Assembly: GCF_042752395.1 (NCBI RefSeq)
Contig: NZ_JBHYXZ010000002.1
Location: 70,903 to 134,902 of the forward strand
DNA: 64,000 bases
Direction: 5' to 3'
DNA from: Actinosynnema sp042752395
GTDB lineage: Bacteria > Actinomycetota > Actinomycetes > Mycobacteriales > Pseudonocardiaceae
In this document: one piece after another, positions 1 through 7,778 of the stretch
Layout of the letters: every line of letters starts with the position of its first letter
Numbering within the stretch: position 1 is the first letter of the stretch
Notes under the pieces: generated by a model
Database searches by the model: none
What the model was told of the DNA's origin: nothing
Seen by the model: only the letters and a program-made list of their open reading frames with translations
Position numbers and translations under genes: made by a program

Positions 1-1
1 C

Positions 2-139
2 CCGCTGGTCCGGCTGACCGCCAGTCGCACGCTGATGGGCGTCCACGTCAACCACCGGGCCGTCACCACCGCCGCAGTTCTCGTCGCCACCGCGGTGATC
101 GCGCTGAACACGGCACTGATCTACCTGACCGTGCGATGA
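2..139 (+). CDS. Nramp-family divalent metal transporter, C-terminal end (partial)
   Basis: Only the last 45 codons lie in the window. The translation reads LTASRTLMGVHVNHR and then one hydrophobic helix ending ALIYLTVR. This matches the end of actinobacterial Nramp (MntH-like) Mn2+/Fe2+ proton symporters, where an R-x-L/V-M-G-x-x-V-N-x-R loop precedes the last transmembrane segment. The gene would import divalent metal across the cytoplasmic membrane, which fits the metal-handling genes downstream. The family call rests on the short tail only. Confidence 0.6.
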   Translation, partial: PLVRLTASRTLMGVHVNHRAVTTAAVLVATAVIALNTALIYLTVR

Positions 140-191
140 GTAAGCCGTTCGACTCCTGACGATGACCCACCACCACAGTGAAGCGCGTCAC

Positions 192-220
192 AGGAACTGC
201 TGCGCTGTCGCGTGCGACTA
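192..220 (+). promoter_or_regulatory. ECF-type promoter of the fhuF-like gene
   Basis: AGGAAC (192-197), a 17-bp spacer and CGACTA (215-220). This is one of thirteen matches in the window to GGGAAC-N16/17-CGAC[C/T]. It lies 90 bp before the fhuF-like start. The -35/-10 reading and the assignment to the local SigC-like factor are inferences. Confidence 0.55.
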
Positions 221-310
221 CCTGAACGGAGACCCATTCGTCTGCGATTCACCTGGAACAACAGCACTAGCCGCCGCCGGTCAAAGCCACTACCCGACCT
301 GGAGGCACCT

Positions 311-1048
311 GTGAGGCCCGTCAGTTCGTCACCGCCTGATGCGGTGGCCGGTTTTCCGCGGGCGCTGCCTACCGGAGCGCAGCCGATCGGGCGCACCGAG
401 GTCACCGCAGCGCTGGCGGCTGCGGCGACGATCAGCCCGGACTGCGCGGTCGACCAGGACCACACCGGCGAGCCGCTGCACTCGCTGCACACCGATCCCG
501 CCGCCGTGACCGAGGCCGTGCGACGGGTCGGCGCGAGGTTCGAGGCCGCCGAGGCCCGTGTGGCCGCGTCGACCCTGCAATTCCTGGTGGCGCACCGGCT
601 GTGGTCGGTCACCCTCGGCGCGCTGGCCGGCGGCGGGGTCGTGCCCGACCTGGACCGGCTGCGGTACCGCGTCGACGAGGATGGCTCCGTACGGCTGTCC
701 CTGCCCGACCCGGGCGGGTGGATCACGAGCGGCGACCCCGCGCCGCTGTTGGTGCGCGTCGTGGTCGAGGAGCAGCTGGTGCCGTTCCACCGCGGGCTGC
801 GCGCCGTGGTCAAGGTCGCCGACGGGCTGCTGCGGGGCAACGCCGCCGCGGCCCTGCGCAGCGCCCTGCGGCCACTGCCCGCCGACCTCGGCGCACTCGG
901 GGACCGCCTGCTCACCACCCCGCTGCTGCGCGGCGCGCTGTCCTCCGACGGCATCCGCCGCAGCTGCTGCCTGTTCTACCGCACGCCCACCGGCCACACG
1001 TGCCGCGCCTGCCCGCTCGTCGGCGCTGCGGTCACTGTGAGGCGTTAG
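311..1048 (+). CDS. FhuF-like (2Fe-2S) ferric reductase
   Basis: The 245-residue product ends in the FhuF signature: two adjacent Cys (219-220), ten residues, Cys231, two residues, Cys234. In FhuF these four cysteines bind a [2Fe-2S] cluster used to reduce ferric siderophore iron in the cytoplasm. I chose the GTG at 311 because GGAGG (301-305) sits at ideal spacing; the frame stays open upstream to 212 but that start has no ribosome site. An ECF-type promoter at 192-220 precedes it, so it is probably co-regulated with the two FecBCD uptake operons downstream. The metal substrate could differ from iron. Confidence 0.8.
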   Translation: MRPVSSSPPDAVAGFPRALPTGAQPIGRTEVTAALAAAATISPDCAVDQDHTGEPLHSLHTDPAAVTEAVRRVGARFEAAEARVAASTLQFLVAHRLWSVTLGALAGGGVVPDLDRLRYRVDEDGSVRLSLPDPGGWITSGDPAPLLVRVVVEEQLVPFHRGLRAVVKVADGLLRGNAAAALRSALRPLPADLGALGDRLLTTPLLRGALSSDGIRRSCCLFYRTPTGHTCRACPLVGAAVTVRR

Positions 1049-1109
1049 TTCGCCGCACGTGCTCGCTGGACAACTCCCCGAGCGATCCTGGCGGCGGGCG
1101 TGGGCCGGG

Positions 1110-1717
1110 TCAGCGCGTCGACCGTCGAAGGCGGGGCAGGAAGCGGCCGGTGGCGGCGGTGTAGTTGCGGTAGTCCGCACCGTGCAGGGCCAGCAGGTGG
1201 GGTTCCTCGACGGTGCGGACCTGGAGGTGCACGGCGGTGACCAGGGCGGCCAGGGCCAGCAGCGACAGCGGGTCACCCGCAGTGAGGGCCAGTCCGACGG
1301 CGGTGGCGGTCATGGCGGTGAAGACGGGTTTCGGACTTGGGCGAACAGCCCGTCGCGCACCAGCGCGGTGGGCTCGTCGGGATCGACGCCGACCCGCCAG
1401 GCTGCGCCCATCGCACGCTGGGCGGCCAGGGTCGCGGCGATCCCGACCACGGCGAGCACCACGCCGACCACGTCCAGGGCTCGGTGCTCCAGCACGGCCA
1501 GCGGGGCGAGCACGCCCGCCACCTGCAACAGCGGTCCGAGCAGTCCGGCGACCAGGGCGGCGGCGAACAGCACCCCGCCCCACCACGATGCCGAGCCGGG
1601 CCGCCCGCTCAGGCCCCGGAACCCGGTTGAGCCGGTGCGCCGATGGTGCAGCACGGTGCGCACACCGAACGCGAGCAGCAGATAGAGCAGGCACAACAGC
1701 AGTGCCACGGCGGCCAC
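1110..1717 (-). pseudogene. Isoprenylcysteine carboxyl methyltransferase-family membrane protein, frameshifted
   Basis: The first frame (1717 to about 1326) gives hydrophobic helices and reaches the conserved LVRDGLFAQVRNP, then stops after SSPP. The next frame continues at once as VFTAMTATAVGLAL and ends VEEPHLLALHGADYRNY followed by ATGRFLP, the usual end of this family (R-N-P-V-F-T-A-M and V-E-E-P-x-L-x-x-x-H-G-x-x-Y). One missing base in the run around 1324-1327 explains the break. The family comprises small SAM-dependent membrane methyltransferases, often of unknown substrate in actinobacteria. It is either a true pseudogene or an assembly error. It is convergent with fhuF and divergent from cmtR. 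Confidence 0.7.
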
Positions 1718-1761
1718 GACCCGGCCCCTTCCCGACGGTCAACGATTCAGCCGAGACTGTA

Positions 1762-1779
1762 ATACAGCACTCGCTGTAT
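1762..1779. promoter_or_regulatory. Inverted repeat, probable CmtR operator
   Basis: ATACAG (1762-1767), six bases, CTGTAT (1774-1779): a perfect 6-bp inverted repeat ending 10 bp before the CmtR-like start codon. ArsR/SmtB repressors bind such sites over their own promoters. That it is the CmtR operator is inferred from position and symmetry. Confidence 0.5.
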
Positions 1780-1789
1780 GGTTGCGGGC

Positions 1790-2149
1790 ATGGTGAAGTG
1801 TGAGACGCGGGAGGACGCGCTGGCCCGGCTGGGCAAGGCGCTGGCCGACCCGACCCGCTGCCGCATCCTCGTCGCCCTGCTCGACGGCATCAGCTACCCC
1901 GCCCAGCTCGCCGACCACCTCGGACTGACCCGCTCCAACGTGTCCAACCACCTGTCCTGCCTGCGCGGCTGCGGCCTGGTCGTCGCCACCTACGAAGGAC
2001 GCCAGGTCCACTACGCCCTGGCCGACGCCCACCTCACGCGGGCACTGGGCGAGTTGGTCAAGGTCGTGCTCGCCGTGGACACCTCCGAGCCCTGCCTCGA
2101 CGACGAGCGACCGGCGGCCGCCGCGACCACCGCGAAGGCGGGCAGATGA
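1790..2149 (+). CDS. cmtR: CmtR-like Cd(II)/Pb(II)-sensing ArsR-family repressor
   Basis: This 119-residue winged-helix protein is very like CmtR of Mycobacterium tuberculosis (ALARLGKALADPTRCRILVA, then RSNVSNHLSCLRGCGLV). With the ATG at 1790 as start, cysteines fall at 57, 61 and 102, exactly the positions that bind Cd/Pb in CmtR, so this start is preferred to the ATG at 1778. It should repress its own operon and release on binding metal. Its stop overlaps the start of the cation efflux gene (ATGA at 2146-2149), giving translational coupling. Extra cysteines lie at positions 4 and 24. Confidence 0.9.
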   Translation: MVKCETREDALARLGKALADPTRCRILVALLDGISYPAQLADHLGLTRSNVSNHLSCLRGCGLVVATYEGRQVHYALADAHLTRALGELVKVVLAVDTSEPCLDDERPAAAATTAKAGR

Positions 2150-2880
2150 ACGCCGAGCACGGCCGAATCGACCTGTCGTTGACCGCGCCGTCCGCTGCGG
2201 CGCCGGCGTCCGCCCCGACCGGGGGCGACGGGTGCGCGGACGGGTGCTGCGCGACCGGGACCACTACCGAGTCGACGGTGGACCCGCGGCGGCGGGCGGT
2301 GCTCACCCGACGGGTGCGGCTGCTGGTCGCCGCGACGATCACCTACAACGTCATCGAGGCCATCGTCGCGATCACCGCCGGGACGATCGCCTCCTCCACC
2401 GCGCTGATCGGCTTCGGCCTGGACTCCGTCATCGAGGTCGCCTCCGCCACCGCGGTGGCCTGGCAGTTCTCCGGCGCCGACCCAGCCAAGCGCGAGAAGG
2501 CGGCGTTGAAGGTCATCGCGGTGTCGTTCTTCGCCCTGGCCGCCTACGTCACCGTCGAGTCCGTGCGCGCCCTGTTCGGCGCCGCCGAGGCCGACCACTC
2601 CACGGTGGGCATCGTGCTGGCGGCGGTGTCATTGCTGGTCATGCCGTTCCTGTCGGTCGCGCAGCGCCGCGCCGGACGGGAACTGGGGTCGGTCAGCGCG
2701 GTCGCGGACTCCAAGCAGACGCTGCTGTGCACCTACCTGTCCGGCGTGTTGCTGGTCGGTCTCGTGCTCAACTCGCTGTTCGGCTGGTCCTGGGCCGATC
2801 CGCTGGTCGCCCTGGTGATCGCCGCCGTCGCGGTCAAGGAAGGACGCGAAGCCTGGCGCGGCGAGCACTGCGGCTGCTGA
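2146..2880 (+). CDS. Cation diffusion facilitator-like metal efflux protein
   Basis: This 244-residue membrane protein has about six hydrophobic segments and the CDF-type motif TALIGFGLDSVIEVASA, with the metal-site Asp in the second helix region. A cysteine cluster (GCADGCC) lies in the N-terminal tail and HCGC ends the protein; both are plausible soft-metal ligands. It overlaps cmtR by 4 bp, so it is most likely the efflux pump that CmtR controls, exporting Cd/Pb/Zn from the cytoplasm. In M. tuberculosis the CmtR partner is a P-type ATPase, so this CDF pairing differs. Confidence 0.8.
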   Translation: MNAEHGRIDLSLTAPSAAAPASAPTGGDGCADGCCATGTTTESTVDPRRRAVLTRRVRLLVAATITYNVIEAIVAITAGTIASSTALIGFGLDSVIEVASATAVAWQFSGADPAKREKAALKVIAVSFFALAAYVTVESVRALFGAAEADHSTVGIVLAAVSLLVMPFLSVAQRRAGRELGSVSAVADSKQTLLCTYLSGVLLVGLVLNSLFGWSWADPLVALVIAAVAVKEGREAWRGEHCGC

Positions 2881-2952
2881 CCTACTTCACATCACCCGAT
2901 GTCACATGGATCTCGACGCGTCCGGGTCGGCGGTGTGGTCGACCATGGCGAC

Positions 2953-3384
2953 ATGCATGTTCACCGGTTGACCGCCGAGGATCACGGGTTGCTCGACGTC
3001 GCGGTGCGCAGGTTCCGCGACGTCGTGGTCGAGGATCACGCCTCGTTCTTGGAGGATCCCGCGACGGTCGTGTTCGTGGCGCTGGAGGACGACGAGGTGG
3101 TCGGGTGGGTGTGGGGCTGCCGGCAGCGCCACGTCTGCGGTTACTCGCAGGTGCAGTTGTACGAGATCGGCGTCGCCGAGCAGGCGCGGAGGCGTGGGGT
3201 GGGGCGCGCGCTGCTGACGGCGTTCCGCGAGCACGCCGTTCGAGCGGGCGCCCGGAAGATGTGGCTGTTCACCGACGAGGACAACCACGCCGCGAAGGCG
3301 CTGTACGAGGCTGCCGGCGGGCGACCGTCGCCGCACGCCGATGCGGGTTACTGGTGGGTGTTCGACGGCGACGAGGCCCGCTGA
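2953..3384 (+). CDS. GNAT-family N-acetyltransferase
   Basis: This 143-residue GNAT protein has the acetyl-CoA-binding motif A (YEIGVAEQARRRGVGRALL) and the following motif B region with DEDNHAAKALYEAAG. The N-terminal MHVHRLTAEDH is a typical GNAT start, so ATG 2953 is preferred over upstream ATG 2899. The substrate is unknown; the overall shape recalls aminoglycoside 3-N-acetyltransferase I relatives, but the identity cannot be judged here. It stands alone between the efflux gene and a methyltransferase. Confidence 0.75.
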   Translation: MHVHRLTAEDHGLLDVAVRRFRDVVVEDHASFLEDPATVVFVALEDDEVVGWVWGCRQRHVCGYSQVQLYEIGVAEQARRRGVGRALLTAFREHAVRAGARKMWLFTDEDNHAAKALYEAAGGRPSPHADAGYWWVFDGDEAR

Positions 3385-3449
3385 CCCGGGCAGCGCGTCG
3401 GACCGGAAACGGGACGACACCCCATCGGAGATGCTGCCAGCATGTCCCG

Positions 3450-4172
3450 ATGCGCGTGCACACCGCCTACGAAGGCGCTCTCGGCGACCACTTCGCCCAC
3501 CGTGCCACCGACAGCCCCTACAACGCTTACACGGACCGGCCGGCCGTGCTCGCCCTCGCCGGGGATGTCACCGGGTTGCGGGTCCTCGACGCCGGGTGCG
3601 GCGCGGGGCACTACATCACCGAGTTGCGGGCGCGGGGAGCAGCCGAGGTGGTCGGTGTCGACGGCAGCGCGACGCTGCTCGGGCACGCCCGCGAGCGCAT
3701 CGCGGGCGATCCCGCGGTGCGGCTGCACCGGCACGACCTGGAGGAGCCGCTGACCTTCCTGGCCGACAGCTCGTTCGACGTCGTGGTGATGGCCTTGGTG
3801 CACCACCACGTCGAGGCCCGGCGGCAACTGCTGGCCGAGATGCACCGCGTCCTGCGGCCGGGCGGTGTCCTGGTGCTGTCCACCACGCACCCGATCGCCG
3901 ACTGGACGTGGCACGGCGGGTCCTACTTCGACGAGGAGCGCGTCGAGGCGACGGTAGGCGACGGCCTCACCATCAACTACCGCCGCATGACGTTGCAGAC
4001 GTTCCTGAACGAGCTGCTCGACGCCGGTTTCGCGTTGGAGCGCGTCGCGGAACCCCGGGCCGCCGAGGAGGCCCGTCGCGTCGACGAGCGGCGGTACCTC
4101 AAGACCCAGCGGACGCCGTTCTTCCTCGCCGTGAGGATGAGGAAGGATCCGGGCACGCTGGCTACCAGGTGA
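3450..4172 (+). CDS. Class I SAM-dependent methyltransferase
   Basis: The 240-residue Rossmann-type methyltransferase shows motif I (VLDAGCGAGHY), an acidic residue ending strand 2 (GVDGSA), and the post-I region FDVVVMALVHHHV. HRVLRPGGVLVLST marks strand 5. The C-terminal TWHGGSYF and LKTQRTPFFLAVR match small-molecule methyltransferases of the Methyltransf_11 type. No clear ribosome site precedes ATG 3450, so the start is tentative. Its last 11 bp overlap the end of the convergent P450 gene. The substrate is unknown. Confidence 0.75.
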   Translation: MRVHTAYEGALGDHFAHRATDSPYNAYTDRPAVLALAGDVTGLRVLDAGCGAGHYITELRARGAAEVVGVDGSATLLGHARERIAGDPAVRLHRHDLEEPLTFLADSSFDVVVMALVHHHVEARRQLLAEMHRVLRPGGVLVLSTTHPIADWTWHGGSYFDEERVEATVGDGLTINYRRMTLQTFLNELLDAGFALERVAEPRAAEEARRVDERRYLKTQRTPFFLAVRMRKDPGTLATR

Positions 4173-5373
4173 CGGGGAGCCGGTCCAGGCCACGTGCCAT
4201 CCGGCCCTGCCGCCAGGACAGTTCGTCCGCCGTGACGGCGAGCCGCAGGGTCGGGAAGCGGCGCAGTAGGGAGCCGATGGCCACGCGCAGCTCGGCCTTG
4301 GCCAACTGTGCGGCGACGCAATAGTGCAAGCCGTAGCCGAACGCCAAGTGCGGGTTCGGTTTGCGGGTGACGTCGAGTTCGTCGGGGCGCTCGAAGACGC
4401 GCTCGTCGCGGTTGGCGGCATCGGGATGGACCATGATGGCGTCACCGGCGCGGACGAGCACGCCGCCCAGTTCGACGTCCTCCAGGGCGATGCGGGTGAA
4501 GCCGGCCGAGGTGACCAGGGGGTTGAAGCGCAGCAGTTCGTCGACGGCCCGGTCGATCAGCGCGGGGTCGGCGCGCAGCGCGGCCAGCTGATCGGGGTGG
4601 GTGAGCAGGGCGTGGATGCCGTTGCCGAGTTCGCTGGTCGTGGTTTCCAAACCTGCGTAGAGCAGGGTCACGCCCAGCACGACCAGTTCGTCCTCGCTGA
4701 GCCGGTCGGCGGTGTCACGCGCTTCGACCAGGGCGCCGAGCAGGTCGTCGGTCGGTGTGTGGCGGCGGGCGGCGACCAGGCCGGCCACGTAGTCCTTCAG
4801 CCTGGCGAACGCGTCGTGGATCTCCTCGCTGGTGAACGCGGTGGTGGCCAGGGCGACGTCGATCCAGCCGGCGAACTCCTCGCGGTCGGCCACCGGCACG
4901 CCCAGCATCTGGCAGATCACCGCCACGGGCACCGGCACGGCGAAGCCGGCGATCAGGTCGGCGGGCGGTCCCTGTTCCTCGATCCGGTCGAGCAGTTCGT
5001 CGGTGACGCGTTGGGCGTGTTCGGCCAGGTGCTGGATCCGGCGGGGGCTGAAGGCGGCGGCGACCAGGCGGCGCAGGCGGGTGTGCTCGGGCGGGTCGAC
5101 GGTGTGCAGGGTGGCGTCGGTGTGCCTGCGAGGTGAGGCTCGGGGCACGTCGCGGTCCAGCAGCGCGGCCCGGCTGAACCTCGGGTCGCTGAGCACCGTG
5201 CGGACGTCGGCGTGCCGCACGGCCAGCCAGGCGTCGCCGCCGTAGGGCAGGGATACACGGCTGAGCGGTTCGTGGTCGCGCAGGTGGGCGTACTCCGGCT
5301 CCAGCTCCAGGCCGGTCGGCTCGCGAAACGGGTAGGCGCGGGCTGCCTGCGTGGGTCGCATCGGGTCCCCCAA
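4162..5373 (-). CDS. Cytochrome P450
   Basis: This 403-residue bacterial P450 has the C-helix motif DPPEHTRLRRLV (93-104), an I-helix AGLETT (240-245) in which Glu replaces the usual Asp, ExxR at 279-282, and a heme loop FGYGLHYC with Cys352. The residue after Cys352 is Val, where Gly or Leu is common. The length is normal for class I soluble P450s, which need a ferredoxin partner; none is adjacent. An ECF-type promoter (5400-5428) lies about 27 bp upstream, placing it in the shared regulon. The substrate is unknown. Confidence 0.9.
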   Translation of the reverse strand: MGDPMRPTQAARAYPFREPTGLELEPEYAHLRDHEPLSRVSLPYGGDAWLAVRHADVRTVLSDPRFSRAALLDRDVPRASPRRHTDATLHTVDPPEHTRLRRLVAAAFSPRRIQHLAEHAQRVTDELLDRIEEQGPPADLIAGFAVPVPVAVICQMLGVPVADREEFAGWIDVALATTAFTSEEIHDAFARLKDYVAGLVAARRHTPTDDLLGALVEARDTADRLSEDELVVLGVTLLYAGLETTTSELGNGIHALLTHPDQLAALRADPALIDRAVDELLRFNPLVTSAGFTRIALEDVELGGVLVRAGDAIMVHPDAANRDERVFERPDELDVTRKPNPHLAFGYGLHYCVAAQLAKAELRVAIGSLLRRFPTLRLAVTADELSWRQGRMARGLDRLPVTW

Positions 5374-5399
5374 CCTCGAAGTCCGGCTGTCACCACCAC

Positions 5400-5428
5400 A
5401 GGTCGGCCGGGAGTGCCAGGGAGTTCCC
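5400..5428 (-). promoter_or_regulatory. ECF-type promoter of the P450 gene
   Basis: On the minus strand GGGAAC (5428-5423), a 17-bp spacer and CGACCT (5405-5400). Divergent from the next site, so the P450 and methyltransferase genes form a divergent pair with identical motif architecture. Confidence 0.55.
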
Positions 5429-5456
5429 GCGAAGTCGATCGGAGCTCATCTGCGGC

Positions 5457-5485
5457 GGGAACCGGCGGGCACCGCCAGACGACCA
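5457..5485 (+). promoter_or_regulatory. ECF-type promoter of the 5531 methyltransferase
   Basis: GGGAAC (5457-5462), 17 bp, CGACCA (5480-5485), 45 bp before the start codon of the methyltransferase. Same motif as at twelve other sites in the window. Confidence 0.55.
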
Positions 5486-5530
5486 TAGGACTGAAGCGAT
5501 TCCACACGAGGACGACGTGGCTGGAGCGGC

Positions 5531-6268
5531 ATGGACTGGTACGAGGACGACGATCTCTGGGTGGGCTTCGCCGAGGTGATGTTCCCACCGCGCCGGGCGG
5601 CGGAGGCGGAACGCCTGGTGACCACCTCGCCGCTGCTCAAGGTCGCGGCGGGTGACCGGGTACTGGACCTGGCCTGCGGGCCGGGCACGCACGTCGTGCC
5701 GCTGGCCCGGCACGGGGCGGTGGTCACCGGGGTGGATCTAAGCGAGGCGATGCTCACGCGGGCCCGCGTGGCGTGCGAGCAGGCGGAAGTCACAGCGCGG
5801 TTGGTGCGTGCGGACATGCGCGAGCACGTCGAACCGGGCGCCTACGACCTGGTGGTCAACATGTACACGTCGTTCGGCTACTTCACCGAGCCCGGCGAGA
5901 ACCTAGCCGTGCTGCGCAACGCCCACGCCAGCCTCGCCCCCGGCGGTCGGTTGCTGGTCGACGTGCTGGGCAAGGAGGTGTTCGCCGGGTGGGTCGGTCG
6001 ACCGCAGGCGGTGGACGTCGGTGGCGGCACGGTGTTCATGCGTGACACGGTCCTGGACGACTGGACGCGGGTGCGCAGCGACTGGACGTGGGTGCGCGGG
6101 GACGAGGTGCGGCGCACGTCGCTGTACTCCACCCTCTACAGCGCCGCCGAGCTGCGGGCGCTGTTCGAGCAGGCCGGGTTCACCAACGTGGAGTGCTTCG
6201 GCGATTTCGACGCCTCTCCCTACGACAACCACGCCCGCAGGCTGATCGTGCGGGGCACCCGCGCTTGA
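5531..6268 (+). CDS. Class I SAM-dependent methyltransferase
   Basis: This 245-residue methyltransferase has motif I VLDLACGPGTHV, VTGVDLSEAML at strand 2, LVVNMYTSFGYF at motif II, and LAPGGRLLVDVLGKE. The YTSFGYF segment is typical of a small actinobacterial family that acts on small molecules. It is transcribed from its own ECF-type promoter and ends in the low-complexity gap region. The substrate is not recognisable. Confidence 0.75.
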   Translation: MDWYEDDDLWVGFAEVMFPPRRAAEAERLVTTSPLLKVAAGDRVLDLACGPGTHVVPLARHGAVVTGVDLSEAMLTRARVACEQAEVTARLVRADMREHVEPGAYDLVVNMYTSFGYFTEPGENLAVLRNAHASLAPGGRLLVDVLGKEVFAGWVGRPQAVDVGGGTVFMRDTVLDDWTRVRSDWTWVRGDEVRRTSLYSTLYSAAELRALFEQAGFTNVECFGDFDASPYDNHARRLIVRGTRA

Positions 6269-6508
6269 GACGCCGCCCCGGGGGGGGCGGGCCCCCGCGG
6301 CCCCCCCCTCCCCCCCCCCCGGGGGCCGCCGGCGACCAGCGGGGCCTGGGCCCCGGGGACCCCGCGCGGGGGGCTGCCCATGGNNNNNNNNNNTCCGCCC
6401 CCCCCCCCCCACCCACACCCCCGCGGCGGGGGGGGGCGGGCGGCCCCCCCGAGGTCCCCCCCCCGCGCGGGCGGCGCCGCGCCCCGCCCCCCCCCCCCCC
6501 CGGACACC
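6269..6508. other. Poly-C/poly-G tract with assembly gap
   Basis: The tract consists of long C and G homopolymers of up to 13 bases on either side of 10 Ns (6384-6393). It separates two convergent genes. No gene is visible. Such sequence is typical of low-quality reads flanking a scaffold gap, so the bases may not be reliable; the true sequence may hold a strong GC terminator. Confidence 0.8.
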
Positions 6509-7726
6509 TCAGGAGGCGCCGGCGAAGCAGGTGCCCTTGGCGCCGGGGAACAGGTCCGGTGCGAGTCCGATGGCGAAGTCGCGGATGAGCACGTCGACGT
6601 CGAGGTAGGTCTTGGCGCGGCACTCCTCGAAGTTCTCGTCCACACCGGCGATGAAGGCGTTCTCCCTGAAGGGCCTGAACTGGTTGGTGCGCGGGTCGGC
6701 GGTGAGGGCGGCTCGGGTCATCTTCATGGGGTCGTAGACGATGAAGAAGTCCGCTTCGGCGGCGGTGCCCACGGCCTTCTCGAAGTCGTAGGGCCGGCCG
6801 TTGGGGGCGGGGTTGTCGGGTGCGAAGACGTTGTCCACCCCGAGCTGGGTGAGCAGGCGGCCGACGAGGGTTTCGGCGCCGTGGCCGTGCATGAACTCGC
6901 AACCGCGCTCGGGAGCGACGCAGAGGTAGCCCACCTTGCGGTTGTCGATCTTGCCCGAGACGGTGGAGACGACCTGCTCGTACTTGCTCTTGATGGTGTC
7001 GAACTCGGTGTTGGCGGCGGCTTCGGCGTTGTAGAACGCGGCCACCATCTTGATCCACTCGGCGGAGGCCAGGGCGTGGCGCTCCAGCCGGTTGGACACG
7101 CTGACCCCGGGCATCCCGGCGGCGCGGGCGTTGCTGATGTCGTCGAAGCCCTTGCCGAACCCGGACATGAGGATGACCTGGTTCTTCAGGCCCAGCACGG
7201 CTTCCTTGTCCAAGTCGGTGTACTCCCCGATCGACATGGGCCTGCCGGCGGCTTCGGCGACGCCGCCGTACCACTTGTCCTTCTCGGCGTTGCCCAGCAG
7301 CTGGCCGCTCAGGCCGGTGATCGTCTTGTTCTTGCCCAACCGGTCGACCATGGCCAGCGCATTGAAGGAGGTCACGGAGACGTTGGTGACCGGCACTTGG
7401 ACCATCAGCGCGCCTTCCAGGTCGCCGGTGGCCTCGGGTTGGGGGGTGCCGCACTGGTAGAGGACGTACTTGAGCTCGGGGCCGTCGGAGTTCTCGGTGT
7501 CGGTGAGCGTGATGGTCTTGTAGGAGTTGTGGTAGCTGATCTTCCACAGCTCGGATTCGGTGACGGTGGCCTTATCCGGGAAGTAGTCCCGGCCCTCGGC
7601 GTAGTCGGTGACGCAGTCCCCCGCGCCTGCCTGGCCGCCCGACGCGTCAGGGCTCGATCCTCCGCAGCCGGCCAGGGCGAGGGGCAGCGCGAGCAGCGCG
7701 ACGGCCGAGCGGATGAGTGTGTTCAC
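6509..7726 (-). CDS. Metal/siderophore ABC transporter substrate-binding lipoprotein
   Basis: The 405-residue product begins with a lipoprotein signal (hydrophobic h-region, lipobox LAGC, Cys21), so it is a membrane-anchored extracytoplasmic binding protein. It shows the two-lobe pattern of the FecB/BtuF fold, with weak motifs such as FGKGFDDISNARAAGMPGVS and FFIVYDPMKM, and six Cys in the mature part, which is unusual. GTG 7726 has GGAGAG upstream. It is the last gene of a permease-ATPase-binding protein operon driven from 9983-10011. The ligand is unknown: a ferric or other metal chelate is likely, heme or B12 possible. Confidence 0.75.
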   Translation of the reverse strand: MNTLIRSAVALLALPLALAGCGGSSPDASGGQAGAGDCVTDYAEGRDYFPDKATVTESELWKISYHNSYKTITLTDTENSDGPELKYVLYQCGTPQPEATGDLEGALMVQVPVTNVSVTSFNALAMVDRLGKNKTITGLSGQLLGNAEKDKWYGGVAEAAGRPMSIGEYTDLDKEAVLGLKNQVILMSGFGKGFDDISNARAAGMPGVSVSNRLERHALASAEWIKMVAAFYNAEAAANTEFDTIKSKYEQVVSTVSGKIDNRKVGYLCVAPERGCEFMHGHGAETLVGRLLTQLGVDNVFAPDNPAPNGRPYDFEKAVGTAAEADFFIVYDPMKMTRAALTADPRTNQFRPFRENAFIAGVDENFEECRAKTYLDVDVLIRDFAIGLAPDLFPGAKGTCFAGAS

Positions 7727-7778
7727 GGTGCTGCTCTCCTGCGGGTGCGTGGTGGGGTCGGGCGGTGGGAGCGGGTGT

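Noticed and set aside
6269..6508. G-quadruplex or repeat locus in poly-G/C tract
   Set aside because: Flanks an N gap with lengthening homopolymers; more likely low-quality sequence than a real structure.
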